The notes below the pieces were generated by a model. The model saw nothing but the letters and a program-made list of their open reading frames with translations, was not told the origin of the DNA and made no database searches. A DNA stretch of 57,020 nt, taken from Sphaerobacter sp. (GTDB taxonomy: Bacteria > Chloroflexota > Chloroflexia > Thermomicrobiales > Thermomicrobiaceae). The translations under genes and the position numbers were made by a program. The stretch is taken from NCBI GenBank assembly GCA_029961075.1, contig JASBVL010000009.1:1-57020 (forward strand), written 5' to 3'. Position 1 is the stretch's first letter. Every line of letters begins with the position of its first letter. This document shows, piece after piece, positions 41,754-50,145 of the stretch.

Positions 41754-43242
41754 CGCCGCCGCTCGGCGCGTCGGCCAGCAGCGCGTCGAGCGGCGGCCGC
41801 TGCGTGTGCCAGGCCGTGGCCTGCTCGTAGGCGTAGGCCACCTGCAGCAGCGTCACCTCGTCGAATGCCCGGCCGACCAACTGGAGGCTGACCGGCAGGC
41901 CGTGGGCGAAGCCGCAGGGCACCGCGATGCCCGGGAGCCCGGCCATGTTGGCCGGGATGGTGAAGATGTCCGCCAGGTACATCTGGATCGGGTCGTCGAC
42001 CCGCTCCCCGATCCCGAACGCCACGGTCGGCGAGGTCGGGCTGGCGATGACATCCACCTGCTCGAAGGCCTGGTCGAAGTCGCGCTTGATGAGCGTGCGG
42101 ACCTTCTGCGCCTTCACGTAGTAGGCGTCGTAGTAGCCGGAGCTGAGGGCGTAGGTGCCGAGCATGATGCGGCGCTTGACCTCCGGCCCGAAGCCCTGGC
42201 CGCGCGTCTGGAGGTAGGCGTCGAGCAGGGTCTCCTCCTGGATGCTCAGCCCGTACTTGACCCCATCGTAGCGCGCCAGGTTGGCGCTGGCCTCGGCCGG
42301 GGCGATGATGTAGTAGGTGGCGAGGGCGTAGGTGGTGTGCGGCAGGCTCACCTCGACCAGCTCCGCACCCAGCCGCTCCAGCTCGGCCAAGGCGTCCCGG
42401 ACCGTGCGCGCGACCTCGGGGTCCATCCCTTCGACCTGGTACTCGCGCGGGATCCCGATGCGCATCCCGCGGATGTCCCGCTCCAGCGCCGCGGCGTAGT
42501 CCGGGACCGGGAGGGCGACCGAGGTCGCGTCGCAGGGATCGTGGCCGCTGATCGCCGCGAGCAGGAGCGCGACATCGGTCACGCTGCGCGCGAACGGCCC
42601 GATCTGGTCGAGGCTGCTGGCGAAGGCGAGCAGCCCGTAGCGCGAGACGCGCCCGTAGGTCGGCTTCAGGCCGACCACCCCGCAGAAGCCCGCCGGCTGC
42701 CGGATCGAGCCACCGGTGTCGGAGCCGAGCGCGAGGGGGGCCTCACCCGCGGCGACGGCCGCCGCCGAGCCGCCGCTGCTGCCGCCCGGGACCCGGCTGA
42801 GATCCCAGGGGTTCCGGGTGACGAAGAAGGCCGAGTTCTCGGTGGAAGACCCCATGGCGAACTCGTCGGTGTTGGTCTTGCCGACGAAGACCGCGCCCTG
42901 CTCCCGCAGCCGCCGGACGACCGTCGCATCGTAGGGCGACTGGTAGCCGCGCAGGATGTTCGAGGCGGCCGTCGTCGGCGCGTCGACCGTGCAGAGGATG
43001 TCCTTCAGCGCGACCGGGATGCCGGTCAGCGCCGCGCTCTCCCCGGCGGCGATGCGCCGGTCCGCCTCGCGCGCCTGGGCGCGGGCGCCCTCCGCCGTGA
43101 CGGTGATGAAGGCGTGGAGATGCGGCTCCAGGCGCTCGATCCGCGTCAGGTGCGCCTCCGTCAGCTCCAGGGCGCTCACCTCGCGGCGATCCAACCGCCG
43201 CCGCGCCTCGCTCGCAGTCAGATTGGTCAGTTCGGCCGTCAC
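41743..43242 (-). CDS. gatA: Asp/Glu-tRNA amidotransferase subunit A
   Basis: A 499-aa amidase subunit of GatCAB, which turns Glu-tRNA(Gln) and/or Asp-tRNA(Asn) into the amidated form. The Ser-cisSer-Lys triad is visible: Lys in PVALKDIL, Ser residues in the signature [20 protein letters not shown] and [16 protein letters not shown]. The start is GTG 43242 with GAGGCAG upstream, 40 bases after gatC on the same strand. gatB is not in this window. Confidence 0.96.
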   Translation of the reverse strand: MTAELTNLTASEARRRLDRREVSALELTEAHLTRIERLEPHLHAFITVTAEGARAQAREADRRIAAGESAALTGIPVALKDILCTVDAPTTAASNILRGYQSPYDATVVRRLREQGAVFVGKTNTDEFAMGSSTENSAFFVTRNPWDLSRVPGGSSGGSAAAVAAGEAPLALGSDTGGSIRQPAGFCGVVGLKPTYGRVSRYGLLAFASSLDQIGPFARSVTDVALLLAAISGHDPCDATSVALPVPDYAAALERDIRGMRIGIPREYQVEGMDPEVARTVRDALAELERLGAELVEVSLPHTTYALATYYIIAPAEASANLARYDGVKYGLSIQEETLLDAYLQTRGQGFGPEVKRRIMLGTYALSSGYYDAYYVKAQKVRTLIKRDFDQAFEQVDVIASPTSPTVAFGIGERVDDPIQMYLADIFTIPANMAGLPGIAVPCGFAHGLPVSLQLVGRAFDEVTLLQVAYAYEQATAWHTQRPPLDALLADAPSGGDEG

Positions 43243-43282
43243 CGCTGCCTCGCTCCCCGATCCTCCAGACGGATCCGACGAC

Positions 43283-43576
43283 TCAGGACTCCTCCAGCAC
43301 CGCGTTCACCTTGAACATGCCGTCCTCATGCTGCGGCGCGTTCCGCAAGACCTCCGCAAGCGGCAAGGAGGGGCGCACTGTGTCGTCCCGCATCACGTTC
43401 TGCAGCGTGATCACCTGTGCCGTCGGCGGGATGGCCTCCGTGTCGAGCTCCCGCAGACGGTCGATGTGCTCCATGATCGAGGAGAGCTGGACTCGCATGC
43501 GCTCGAGCTCCTCCGGCTCCAGGCCGAGGCGCGCCAGCATCGCTACATGCTCGACCTCTTCGCGGCTCAGCGTCAT
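43283..43576 (-). CDS. gatC: Asp/Glu-tRNA amidotransferase subunit C
   Basis: A 97-aa small subunit that stabilises GatA on GatB. Motifs: [21 protein letters not shown] and the C-terminal [18 protein letters not shown] typical of GatC. ATG 43576 starts the conserved MTLSREEV; the open frame further upstream lacks a ribosome site. It is transcribed with gatA from the promoter at 43638-43646. Confidence 0.95.
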   Translation of the reverse strand: MTLSREEVEHVAMLARLGLEPEELERMRVQLSSIMEHIDRLRELDTEAIPPTAQVITLQNVMRDDTVRPSLPLAEVLRNAPQHEDGMFKVNAVLEES

Positions 43577-43637
43577 TGCTCCATCGCCCCTTCGCATTGG
43601 AGACTCGCCACGTCGGTGCCGGCCAGGCACGCTGGCG

Positions 43638-43646
43638 AGTGTAGCA
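43638..43646 (-). promoter_or_regulatory. Extended -10 of the gatC-gatA operon
   Basis: TGCTACACT on the minus strand (TACACT with TG one base upstream), about 62 bases before gatC. The -35 region is weak, as expected for an extended -10. Confidence 0.5.
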
Positions 43647-43799
43647 CACGCCGGGTGCCCTCACCACGCCGCAGCGTACGGACGCATACAGCCGCCGGGC
43701 CGCCCCCACCGGGCTGCCGCACACCCCGCAGCGCCCGGCCCGCCGCCCGGGTAGCTCGGGGCCAGCGCGTGAATCCGGATCGGGCGCGGCCGCCCCCAT

Positions 43800-43808
43800 C
43801 TGCTAGAA
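43800..43808 (+). promoter_or_regulatory. Extended -10 of the propeller lipoprotein gene
   Basis: TGCTAGAAT at 43800-43808, about 57 bases before the GTG at 43865, with no recognisable -35. Confidence 0.5.
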
Positions 43809-43864
43809 TACGAATTGATCGCTGCACGCAGACCAACTGCTCAGCGGCGAGAGGAGGGGAACCC

Positions 43865-45088
43865 GTGGCCCCGCCACCGGCTCGGAGCCACCATGCCGCG
43901 CGAGCCCCGAGGGTCATCATCCTGGCGCTGCTCCTGACCCTGACCATCCTCGTCGCCGGCTGCGCAGAGCTCGACCAGACCGCCGTGCCGCCCGGCCCGC
44001 TGGAGCGTGTGGAGGACAGTCCGCGCTCCGGCATCGGCAAACCCCAGGTACGCACCCCGCTCGCCACGGTCCTGCCGCCCGTCATCGCGGTCATCCCGCA
44101 GTCCGCAAGCCGGGTCTACTTCGCCCACGGCGGCGATCTCTGGCAACTCCCCCCCGAGGGCGACCCCGCGCCGGTCGTCACCGGCCGGGATATCCTCGCG
44201 TTCGGCCCCTCGCCGGACGGGGAGCAGGTGGCCGTCATCTTCGCGAGCCAGCCGGAGATGAACGGCAACAGCACGGTCGCCATCATGGCCGCGGACGGCA
44301 GCGTCGCGCTGGAGCTGCCTGACCCGGCGCCGGCGGAGAGCCAGGCGCCCGTCCGCGCGATCGCCTGGTCTCCGACGGGGTCGGCCGTCGCCGTGGCCCG
44401 GCAGGACGGTTCGCTGACGCTGGTGGACATGTCCGGGACCGTGCGCCAGCTCGTCCCGCCCCAGCCCGGCAGCAGCCCCGACGGGCTGATCTGGTCGCCC
44501 GACGGCGCGCTGCTCGCCTACCGCGACCCCGCACTGCCGGGCCAGCCGACCAGCCTGTACGTCGTCTCGGTGGCCACCGGCGAGCGCCACGCGGTCGTGA
44601 CCGGCGACGCCGGGAGCGCGGTGCTGGCCGCGGTCTGGCTCCCCGGACGGAAAGCGCTCGCCTACGTGCGCTCCGCAGCCGGCACGATCGCCGACGGCGG
44701 CGACGTCTTCGCGGTGGGGCCGGAGGGTGCGCCCAGCGACCTGCTGGTGTCGGCCGGCCAGTTCGCCCCGGTGGCGGGCGCGACCAGCCTGGCCGCCGCG
44801 CCGGACGGGCGCACGCTGGCAATCGCGGTCTACACGCCCGGCGCCGAGCATCCGCTCTTCCACGGCCTGTGGCTGCTCGATTTGACGACGCTGGACCTGA
44901 CCGAGGTACCCACGCCGCGCGGCAAGGCCGTGACCGACCTGTGGTGGGCGGACCACCGCCTGGTGGTTCGGGCGGTGGACGAGCCCTGGCTGGTCCGGGC
45001 GGGCGCCTACACCGGCACGGAGCCGTTCACCCTCTACGACGTCGACCTGACCACCCTGCAGGTCCGCACCCGCTACGTCCACCCGTAG
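43865..45088 (+). CDS. Lipoprotein with TolB/WD40-like beta-propeller
   Basis: A 407-aa exported lipoprotein: Ala/Arg N-terminus, hydrophobic helix VIILALLLTLTILVAGC with the lipobox Cys at about residue 33, then repeated propeller blades with TolB-like motifs (AFGPSPDGEQVAVI, AWSPTGSAVAVA, LIWSPDGALLAYR, AAAPDGRTLAIAV). No catalytic site. GAGGAGGGG lies just before the GTG start. It is divergent from gatC and convergent with dnaX. It may act as an envelope scaffold or LpqB-like accessory; the function is unknown. Confidence 0.83.
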   Translation: MAPPPARSHHAARAPRVIILALLLTLTILVAGCAELDQTAVPPGPLERVEDSPRSGIGKPQVRTPLATVLPPVIAVIPQSASRVYFAHGGDLWQLPPEGDPAPVVTGRDILAFGPSPDGEQVAVIFASQPEMNGNSTVAIMAADGSVALELPDPAPAESQAPVRAIAWSPTGSAVAVARQDGSLTLVDMSGTVRQLVPPQPGSSPDGLIWSPDGALLAYRDPALPGQPTSLYVVSVATGERHAVVTGDAGSAVLAAVWLPGRKALAYVRSAAGTIADGGDVFAVGPEGAPSDLLVSAGQFAPVAGATSLAAAPDGRTLAIAVYTPGAEHPLFHGLWLLDLTTLDLTEVPTPRGKAVTDLWWADHRLVVRAVDEPWLVRAGAYTGTEPFTLYDVDLTTLQVRTRYVHP

Positions 45089-45154
45089 CCTGCAGCGCGC
45101 CGTGGCGGTGGCCGGACGGTCGGCGCCAGGCGGGCAGCACCGGGCCCGCGGCGG

Positions 45155-46900
45155 TCAGTCTGGGTCGATCTCTTCGGCGCCGAAGATGGTCCTGGCCGCC
45201 CGCAGGCGCTGCTCGTCGTCCGTCGCAGGGTCCGGCGCCGGCGCGATGCTGGCGGCACCGTTCGCCGGGGGCGGGTCCGCCGGCAGGTCAGCGGTCGGCG
45301 CCTCGGCCGGTGGCGGGGCGGCGTCGCTGGCCTCCTCCGGCGCCAGGCACACCACGCGGTAGGCGCCCCCCATGTAGCGCACCAGCACGTCCTCGACGAC
45401 CCGGCGAATCGCCTCGTCGTTGAGCTTGTTGCGGTGGAACTCGTAGGGGGAGACGAGCACGACCTCGTCGCCGCGCACGGCCAGCGGGTCCACCGAGCTG
45501 AGCAGGGCCGCCACGCGGGAGTTCGCCATCTTCACGTCCCGGCGAATCTGGCTCCAGCTCGACACCAGGCGCTCCAGCGCCGACCCGGCGGGCGGCGGCG
45601 CGGGCCGCGGCGACGCGCTCGCTCGGGACGCCGGGGGCACCGGCGACGGCTCGCGGCGCGGCGCGCTCACGCGCCGCTCGGCCACGGCGGCGCGGGTGGG
45701 CTCCACCGGGCGCGGCGGCGGTGGAGCGGGCACCGTGGCACCCGCAGGCGTCGGCGCGTCCGCGGCCGGGGCGGGCGCACCCACGATCGCCTCGACCAGC
45801 GCGATCTCGAGCGGGAGCTGCGCGTAGGAGCCGCGGTTCAGCGCCCCTTCGATCGCGCTGAAGGTCCGCACCAGCGCCGCCAGCTCCGCCACGGAGAACT
45901 GCTCGGCCTGCGCCCGCGTCTCCTCGCCGGCGTCCTCGCTCGTCCCGCCGGCGCGGATCAGGAGCAGCGTGCGGAGATAGGCCACGAGCTGGCGGTTGAG
46001 CTGATGGATATCCTCACCGCTCTCGGTCGCCGCGGCGATGACGCGCAGGCCGGCGCCGGCATCCTTGCGCGCCAGCGCATCCACCAGCGCCACTAGGCGG
46101 TCGCTGCGGCTCATGCCGGTCACGCGCCGCACGGCCTCGGCGGTCACGACGTGCTTGCCGTCGATCGTCTCGCCGAAGAGCGCGAGCTGCTCCAGCAGCC
46201 CCAGCGCATCCCGCATGCTGCCGGTCGCCTGGCGCGCGATCAGGCGCAGCGCCTCGTCCTCGGCCTCCAGCCCCTCGCGCTCGCACACGCGACGCAGGTG
46301 CTCCACGACGCTGGCGAGCGCGAAGCGGCGGAAGTCGAAGCGCTGGCAGCGCGACGCGATCGTGTCCGGCAGCTTGTCCGGCTCGGTGGTGGCCAGCACG
46401 AACTTGACGTGGCCCGGTGGCTCCTCAAGCGTCTTGAGGAAGGCGTTGAAGGCGTCGCGGGTGAGCTGATGCGCCTCGTCGATGATGTAGAACTTGACCC
46501 GGAGCTGCGTCGGCGCGTACTTCACCTTCTCCCGCAGATCGCGGATGTCGTCAACGCCGCGGTTCGAGGCCGCGTCGATCTCGATGATGTCGACCGCGGT
46601 GCCACTGTTGATCGCCTCGCAGGCCGCGCAGGCGTTGCAGGGGCGCTCTGCCGGGTCGGGGTGCAGGCAGTTGACCGCCTTGGCCAGCAGGCGGGCGGTG
46701 CTCGTCTTGCCCGTGCCGCGCGGCCCGCAGAACAGGTAGGCATGCGCGACCCGGTCGAGCACGATCGCGTTGCGCAGCGTGCGAGCGATGTGCTCCTGAC
46801 CGACAAACTCACCGGGCGCGAACGACCGCGGGCGGTACTTCCGGTACAATGACTGCGACTGCGCCGTCAGCTCCGCGCGGCCGCTCGACTCCTGCGCCAT
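45155..46900 (-). CDS. dnaX: DNA polymerase III subunit gamma/tau
   Basis: A 581-aa clamp-loader ATPase of the replisome. Motifs: YRKYRPRSFAPGEFVGQEHI, Walker A GPRGTGKTSTARLLAKAVNC, the four-Cys zinc module (C in AVNCLH, CNACAAC), Walker B FYIIDEAHQLT and sensor 1 LATTEPDKLP with the arginine finger SRCQRF. The Pro/Ala-rich C-terminal region after residue 370 is of tau type. ATG 46900 has AAGGA upstream; a perfect TATAAT -10 lies at 46950-46955. No A-rich frameshift site for a shorter gamma form was seen. Confidence 0.96.
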   Translation of the reverse strand: MAQESSGRAELTAQSQSLYRKYRPRSFAPGEFVGQEHIARTLRNAIVLDRVAHAYLFCGPRGTGKTSTARLLAKAVNCLHPDPAERPCNACAACEAINSGTAVDIIEIDAASNRGVDDIRDLREKVKYAPTQLRVKFYIIDEAHQLTRDAFNAFLKTLEEPPGHVKFVLATTEPDKLPDTIASRCQRFDFRRFALASVVEHLRRVCEREGLEAEDEALRLIARQATGSMRDALGLLEQLALFGETIDGKHVVTAEAVRRVTGMSRSDRLVALVDALARKDAGAGLRVIAAATESGEDIHQLNRQLVAYLRTLLLIRAGGTSEDAGEETRAQAEQFSVAELAALVRTFSAIEGALNRGSYAQLPLEIALVEAIVGAPAPAADAPTPAGATVPAPPPPRPVEPTRAAVAERRVSAPRREPSPVPPASRASASPRPAPPPAGSALERLVSSWSQIRRDVKMANSRVAALLSSVDPLAVRGDEVVLVSPYEFHRNKLNDEAIRRVVEDVLVRYMGGAYRVVCLAPEEASDAAPPPAEAPTADLPADPPPANGAASIAPAPDPATDDEQRLRAARTIFGAEEIDPD

Positions 46901-46949
46901 CGTCTGGTCCTTACGGGCTGTCGCGAGCGCGGCATCACGTGTCCGTACG

Positions 46950-46955
46950 ATTATA
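46950..46955 (-). promoter_or_regulatory. Consensus -10 of dnaX
   Basis: TATAAT on the minus strand, 50 bases before the dnaX ATG. The -35 region overlaps the divergent rsmI ribosome site and is weak. Confidence 0.5.
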
Positions 46956-46973
46956 CCCCGCCGGGAGAGCCGG

Positions 46974-47822
46974 GTGACAGCAGGCATGACCGGCACGCTG
47001 TACCTCGTCGCCACCCCCATCGGCAATCTGGAGGACATCACCCTCCGCGCCCTCCGCGTCCTGCGGGAGGTGTCGCTGATCGCGGCCGAAGACACGCGGC
47101 GATCCGGCCGCCTGCTCCAGCACTTCGGCATCGAGACGCCGATGGTCAGCTACCACGCGCACAGCGGTCCCGGCCGGGTGGACGAGATCCTCGCCGCGCT
47201 CGAGCGCGGCGACGTCGCCGTCATCGCCGACGCCGGCATGCCCGGCATCTCCGACCCGGGCTTCACCCTGGTGCGGGCCGCCGCCGCGCGCGGCATCCGC
47301 GTGGAACCGGTGCCGGGGCCGTCGGCGGTGACCGCGGCCGTGGCCGTCTCCGGGCTGGTCCCCGATGGCTTTCTCTACCTGGGCTTCCCGCCGCGCCGCG
47401 CCACCGAACGCCGGGCGTTCTTCGCGCGGGCGCGCGACCTTCCCTGGCCGCTGGTCCTCTACGAGGCGCCGCACCGCCTCGCGGCGACGCTGAGCGACCT
47501 GGTGGCCACGCTCGGCGACCGGCCGCTCGCGCTGTGCCGCGAACTGACCAAGCTGCACGAGGAGATCGTGCGCACCACGCTGACGGGCGCACAGGCCAGC
47601 CTGGCCGAGCGGCCCCCGCGGGGGGAGTACGTCCTGGTGGTCGGGGCGCCGGAGCCGGAGCAGCCCGCGCCGCCCGAGGACGTCGCCGAGCGGCTCCGTG
47701 CGCGCCTCGACGCTGGCGAGTCACCCAGCGCGGCGGCGCGCGCCGTCGCGCGCGAGACAGGCCTGCCACGCAGCGAGCTGTACCGGCAGGCGCTGGCCCT
47801 GCGCGACCAGACTCGTCCATAG
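46974..47822 (+). CDS. rsmI: 16S rRNA 2'-O-ribose C1402 methyltransferase
   Basis: A 282-aa SAM-dependent methyltransferase of the tetrapyrrole-methylase fold that modifies C1402 in the decoding centre of 16S rRNA. Motifs: [48 protein letters not shown] and [11 protein letters not shown]. The C-terminal region ends with a winged-helix-like segment ([23 protein letters not shown]). GTG 46974 is chosen because GGGAG lies 6 bases upstream; ATG 46986 is the alternative. It is divergent from dnaX. A heptamer repeat tract begins at its stop codon. Confidence 0.94.
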   Translation: MTAGMTGTLYLVATPIGNLEDITLRALRVLREVSLIAAEDTRRSGRLLQHFGIETPMVSYHAHSGPGRVDEILAALERGDVAVIADAGMPGISDPGFTLVRAAAARGIRVEPVPGPSAVTAAVAVSGLVPDGFLYLGFPPRRATERRAFFARARDLPWPLVLYEAPHRLAATLSDLVATLGDRPLALCRELTKLHEEIVRTTLTGAQASLAERPPRGEYVLVVGAPEPEQPAPPEDVAERLRARLDAGESPSAAARAVARETGLPRSELYRQALALRDQTRP

Positions 47823-47868
47823 TACGTACTACGTACTGCGTATTGCGTGTTGCGTATTGCGTCGTACG
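47820..47868 (+). repeat. Heptamer tract at the rsmI stop codon
   Basis: Seven consecutive 7-base units (TAGTACG, TACTACG, TACTGCG, TATTGCG, TGTTGCG, TATTGCG, TCGTACG). The first unit includes the rsmI TAG. No opposing arm was found nearby, so this is a half element. Confidence 0.7.
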
Positions 47869-47912
47869 GTGGGGAGCCGTGTCACCCACGGCTGGCAGGG
47901 TAACGCCGACTG

Positions 47913-48176
47913 ATGGACGTCGACGATGTGGTCCGGCATACCCGGCGATCCGTGCCCAGCCCGCTTATGAACGTCGACGAATACATTGCCCATTTCTGCC
48001 GCCCCGTTCCCAGCCCGCTTCAGCAGGCTTTTCGTTGTCAGCCCGGGGGTAAACCCCCGGGCCCCGGCCGGGCACGGGGGCCGTCGGACCGGCGCCGGCG
48101 CGGTTACCCGACGATTCCGTCACACGCCATCAGCCCCGGGCCCCTCACCGGCTCCCGGAGCCGCCCTCACCCCTGA
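47913..48176 (+). CDS. Possible small ORF with tandem 18-aa repeat
   Basis: An 87-codon frame whose first 36 residues are two 18-residue units, MDVDDVVRHTRRSVPSPL and MNVDEYIAHFCRPVPSPL. The differences between units are largely conservative (Asp/Asn, Asp/Glu, Val/Ile) with silent changes in shared Arg and Val codons. The rest is Pro/Arg-rich and passes through repeats. The ribosome site is poor. It could be a decayed coding fragment or a chance frame across a duplicated repeat. Confidence 0.3.
   Translation: MDVDDVVRHTRRSVPSPLMNVDEYIAHFCRPVPSPLQQAFRCQPGGKPPGPGRARGPSDRRRRGYPTIPSHAISPGPLTGSRSRPHP
48012..48032 (+). terminator. Probable rsmI terminator
   Basis: AGCCCGC, TTCA loop, GCAGGCT with one mismatch, followed by TTTT. 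This AGCCCGCTT...GGCTTTT form is a typical intrinsic terminator; it lies 190 bases after rsmI. Confidence 0.5.
48041..48062. repeat. Perfect GC palindrome
   Basis: GCCCGGGGGT at 48041-48050 and its exact complement at 48053-48062 with AA between. Palindromes of this form are frequent dispersed elements in Chloroflexota genomes. Confidence 0.6.
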
Positions 48177-48360
48177 CCCCGCTCCCAAGGTTGGGAGCGG
48201 GGTGACGTGCTGGTTGGCGCGAGCGCGCCGCACGAGGACGAGCGCCGGCGATGCTCCGTGCGACACCGGCGCCTACGTCCCGGCAGGGAGACCGCTCGGA
48301 CCGAACAACCCGCCGTGCCTCACCGCGCCGCGCCGTGGTGGACGCCCGCGAGGAGCACAG

Positions 48361-48584
48361 AAAAACGCGGTCCCGACGAGCCTCGTGGACACGACGCCAT
48401 CCTGCCGGTCTCTCCCACTCCGGGTTTCCTCATCGGATCCCCGTATGGCCTGTACCGACGGCCGTACCGGCGTTGCCGGCGATGCGGCCGACCTCCCCGG
48501 TTTCCCGGTTTGGTCTGGATCTTTCATCCCGGTTGGGCCGCGATGAAAGTGCGTCAGCCCTTCGAACAACTCCTCGGAACCGCA
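48361..48584 (-). ncRNA. Candidate structured RNA, copy A
   Basis: Minus-strand unit of about 224 bases from the predicted start near 48584 to a T5 tract at 48361-48365. Read on the minus strand it contains a first stem-loop with the loop CCGAGGAGT (outer stem 48581-48584 with 48550-48553), a second stem (48542-48549 with 48521-48528, 8 bp) and a third element: GACC (48512-48515) pairing with GGTC (48490-48493) around AAA, CCGG, GAAA, CCGG, GGA. The same architecture with different stem bases occurs at 54685-54912. No known family recognised. Confidence 0.6.
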
Positions 48585-48589
48585 CTCTC

Positions 48590-48618
48590 ATACTAGCACT
48601 CGGGTGACAGCCTGTCAA
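48590..48618 (-). promoter_or_regulatory. Promoter of RNA candidate A
   Basis: On the minus strand TTGACA (48613-48618), 17-base spacer, TAGTAT (48590-48595) with an upstream TG (extended -10, TGCTAGTAT). All three elements are near consensus. Confidence 0.75.
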
Positions 48619-48745
48619 GCCCCTGCGCGCCACGAATCGAAGACGCGCTCGCGCGGCGGCATCGTCGGGGCGCCGGCTGCCGACCGGCCCCCGGTCGTCC
48701 GTGCCCGCACCGCGCGAACACAGGCCGGCGCTCCCGGCCAAACGA

Positions 48746-48773
48746 GACCGGGGCGGGAACTCCCGCCCCGGTC
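48746..48773 (-). terminator. PDH operon terminator
   Basis: A 13-bp perfect stem (GACCGGGGCGGGA at 48746-48758 with 48761-48773). On the minus strand it is followed by TCGTTT. It lies 23 bases past the E2 stop codon. Confidence 0.75.
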
Positions 48774-48795
48774 GCTGCGTCGATGCGATCGGCCG

Positions 48796-50109
48796 CTAGC
48801 TGACGGCCAGCAACATCGGCGTCTCGAGGTACCGCCTGACCTCCGCCAGGAAGCGTGCCGCCTCGGCCCCGTCCGTGACCCGGTGGTCGGCCGAGATGGT
48901 GATGCGCATGAGATCGACCGGCACGAAGGTGCCCTCCCGGTAGACCGGCTCCTTGCGGATCGAGCCGACGGCCAGGATGCCGGCCTGCGGCGGGTTGATG
49001 ACGGCGATGAAGCTCTCGACGTCGTACATGCCCAGGTTGCTGATGGTGAAGGTGCCGCCCTGGTACTCCTCCGGCCGCAGCCCACCGCTGCGCGCGCGCT
49101 CGATCAGGTCCTTGCTGATGCGCGCGATCTCACCCAGCGTCTTGTGGTCGGTGTCCGGAATGAACGGGCTGATCAGGCCGCCCTCCACCGCGACGGCGAT
49201 GGCGATGTCGATCCGCTGGTAGATGCGCACCTGCTCGCCGGCGAAGCTGGCGTTCAGCATCGGGAACTTCCGCAGCGCCAGCGCGGTCGCCTTGACAATC
49301 AGGTCATTGATGGAGACCTTCTGCTCCGGCTCGAGCTGCTCGTTGACCTGCTCGCGGAACGCGAGCGCCGCGCCCATGTCCACCGTCGTCGTGACGTAGA
49401 AGTGGGGCGCCTGGAAGCTCTCGGTCATGCGGCGCGCGATCGTCTTGCGCATGCGCGACAGGTCGCGCACCTCGCTCGGCGGCATACCGGGCAACGCGGC
49501 CTCGGCGGTGGGTGCCGCGGGCGCGGCGGCCACCGCAGCCGGGGCCGCGACAGGCGCCGGGGCCGCGGGCGCGGCCAGTTCCGCCGGGCGGCCGATGAGC
49601 GGCAGGATGTCCTCCTTGACGATGCGGCCGCCGGGGCCGGTCCCCGTGATCGTGCGCAGGTCGATGCCGTGCTCGGCGGCCAGGCGGCGCACCAGCGGTG
49701 AGGCGCGCACGCGCTCGCCCGGGGCGCGCTCGGCCACCTGGCTCACCGGCTCGGGCTGCGGCGCCGAGGCGACGCCGTCGGCGGGGCCGGGTGCGGCCGG
49801 GGCGCTCGCCTGCGCCGCGGCCGGCGCGGCGCGCGGGGCACCGGCCGCCGCGGGCAGGTCGATCGGCTCGTCGGGCTCGCCGACGATGGCGATCGGCTCG
49901 CCCACCGGGACGGTCTGCCCCTCGGCGACGAGGTGCTTGCGCACCACGCCCTCCTCGAAGGACTCGATCTCGAGGTTGACCTTGTCCGTCTCGATCTCGG
50001 CGATCGGCTCACCGCGGGCGACGCGCTCGCCCTCCTGCTTCAACCAGCGCAGGAGCGTCCCCGCGTCCATGTCGTAGCCCATCTGGGGCATCACGACCGT
50101 CTTGGCCAT
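48796..50109 (-). CDS. Dihydrolipoamide acetyltransferase, pyruvate dehydrogenase E2
   Basis: A 437-aa core subunit of a 2-oxoacid (pyruvate) dehydrogenase complex. One lipoyl domain (residues 1-80) carries the lipoylated Lys in EIETDKVNLE. An Ala/Pro linker leads to a peripheral-subunit-binding domain (about 135-170, RASPLVRRLAAEHGID and GTGPGGRIVKEDIL). After a second linker comes the catalytic CAT domain (210-437), ending with HRVTDGAEAARFL, the His-x3-Asp-Gly active site. GAGGAGC precedes the ATG. It is last gene of E1alpha-E1beta-E2; no E3 is present here. Branched-chain substrates cannot be excluded. Confidence 0.94.
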   Translation of the reverse strand: MAKTVVMPQMGYDMDAGTLLRWLKQEGERVARGEPIAEIETDKVNLEIESFEEGVVRKHLVAEGQTVPVGEPIAIVGEPDEPIDLPAAAGAPRAAPAAAQASAPAAPGPADGVASAPQPEPVSQVAERAPGERVRASPLVRRLAAEHGIDLRTITGTGPGGRIVKEDILPLIGRPAELAAPAAPAPVAAPAAVAAAPAAPTAEAALPGMPPSEVRDLSRMRKTIARRMTESFQAPHFYVTTTVDMGAALAFREQVNEQLEPEQKVSINDLIVKATALALRKFPMLNASFAGEQVRIYQRIDIAIAVAVEGGLISPFIPDTDHKTLGEIARISKDLIERARSGGLRPEEYQGGTFTISNLGMYDVESFIAVINPPQAGILAVGSIRKEPVYREGTFVPVDLMRITISADHRVTDGAEAARFLAEVRRYLETPMLLAVS

Positions 50110-50145
50110 CCGCTGCTCCTCTGCTCCGTGCCACTCGCCCCCGCG

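Larger units (their letters stand above)
47823..48795. other. Longest intergenic region (973 bases) between convergent rsmI and PDH genes
   Basis: Contents in order: heptamer tract, a small ORF with a duplicated 18-aa unit (47913-48176), a terminator-like hairpin with T4 (48012-48032), a perfect GC palindrome (48041-48062), a hairpin CCCCGCTCCC/GGGAGCGGGG near 48177-48202 preceded by a CCTCACCCC block, a degenerate 40-bp repeat near 48234, the minus-strand RNA candidate A (48361-48618), and the PDH operon terminator. Confidence 0.6.

Noticed and set aside
42956..43864. Long N-terminal extension of the propeller lipoprotein
   Set aside because: The extended frame runs antisense through gatA and gatC; the signal peptide and ribosome site place the start at GTG 43865.
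48273..48569. Protein gene on the minus strand (TTG-started frame, about 98 codons)
   Set aside because: The frame lies inside RNA candidate A; in copy B the corresponding reading frame is not maintained, while the paired structure is.
48361..48584. T-box leader (GGGACCGCG near the T tract of copy A)
   Set aside because: The string is absent from copy B, no specifier loop or AGUA bulge is visible, and no tRNA-related gene follows.
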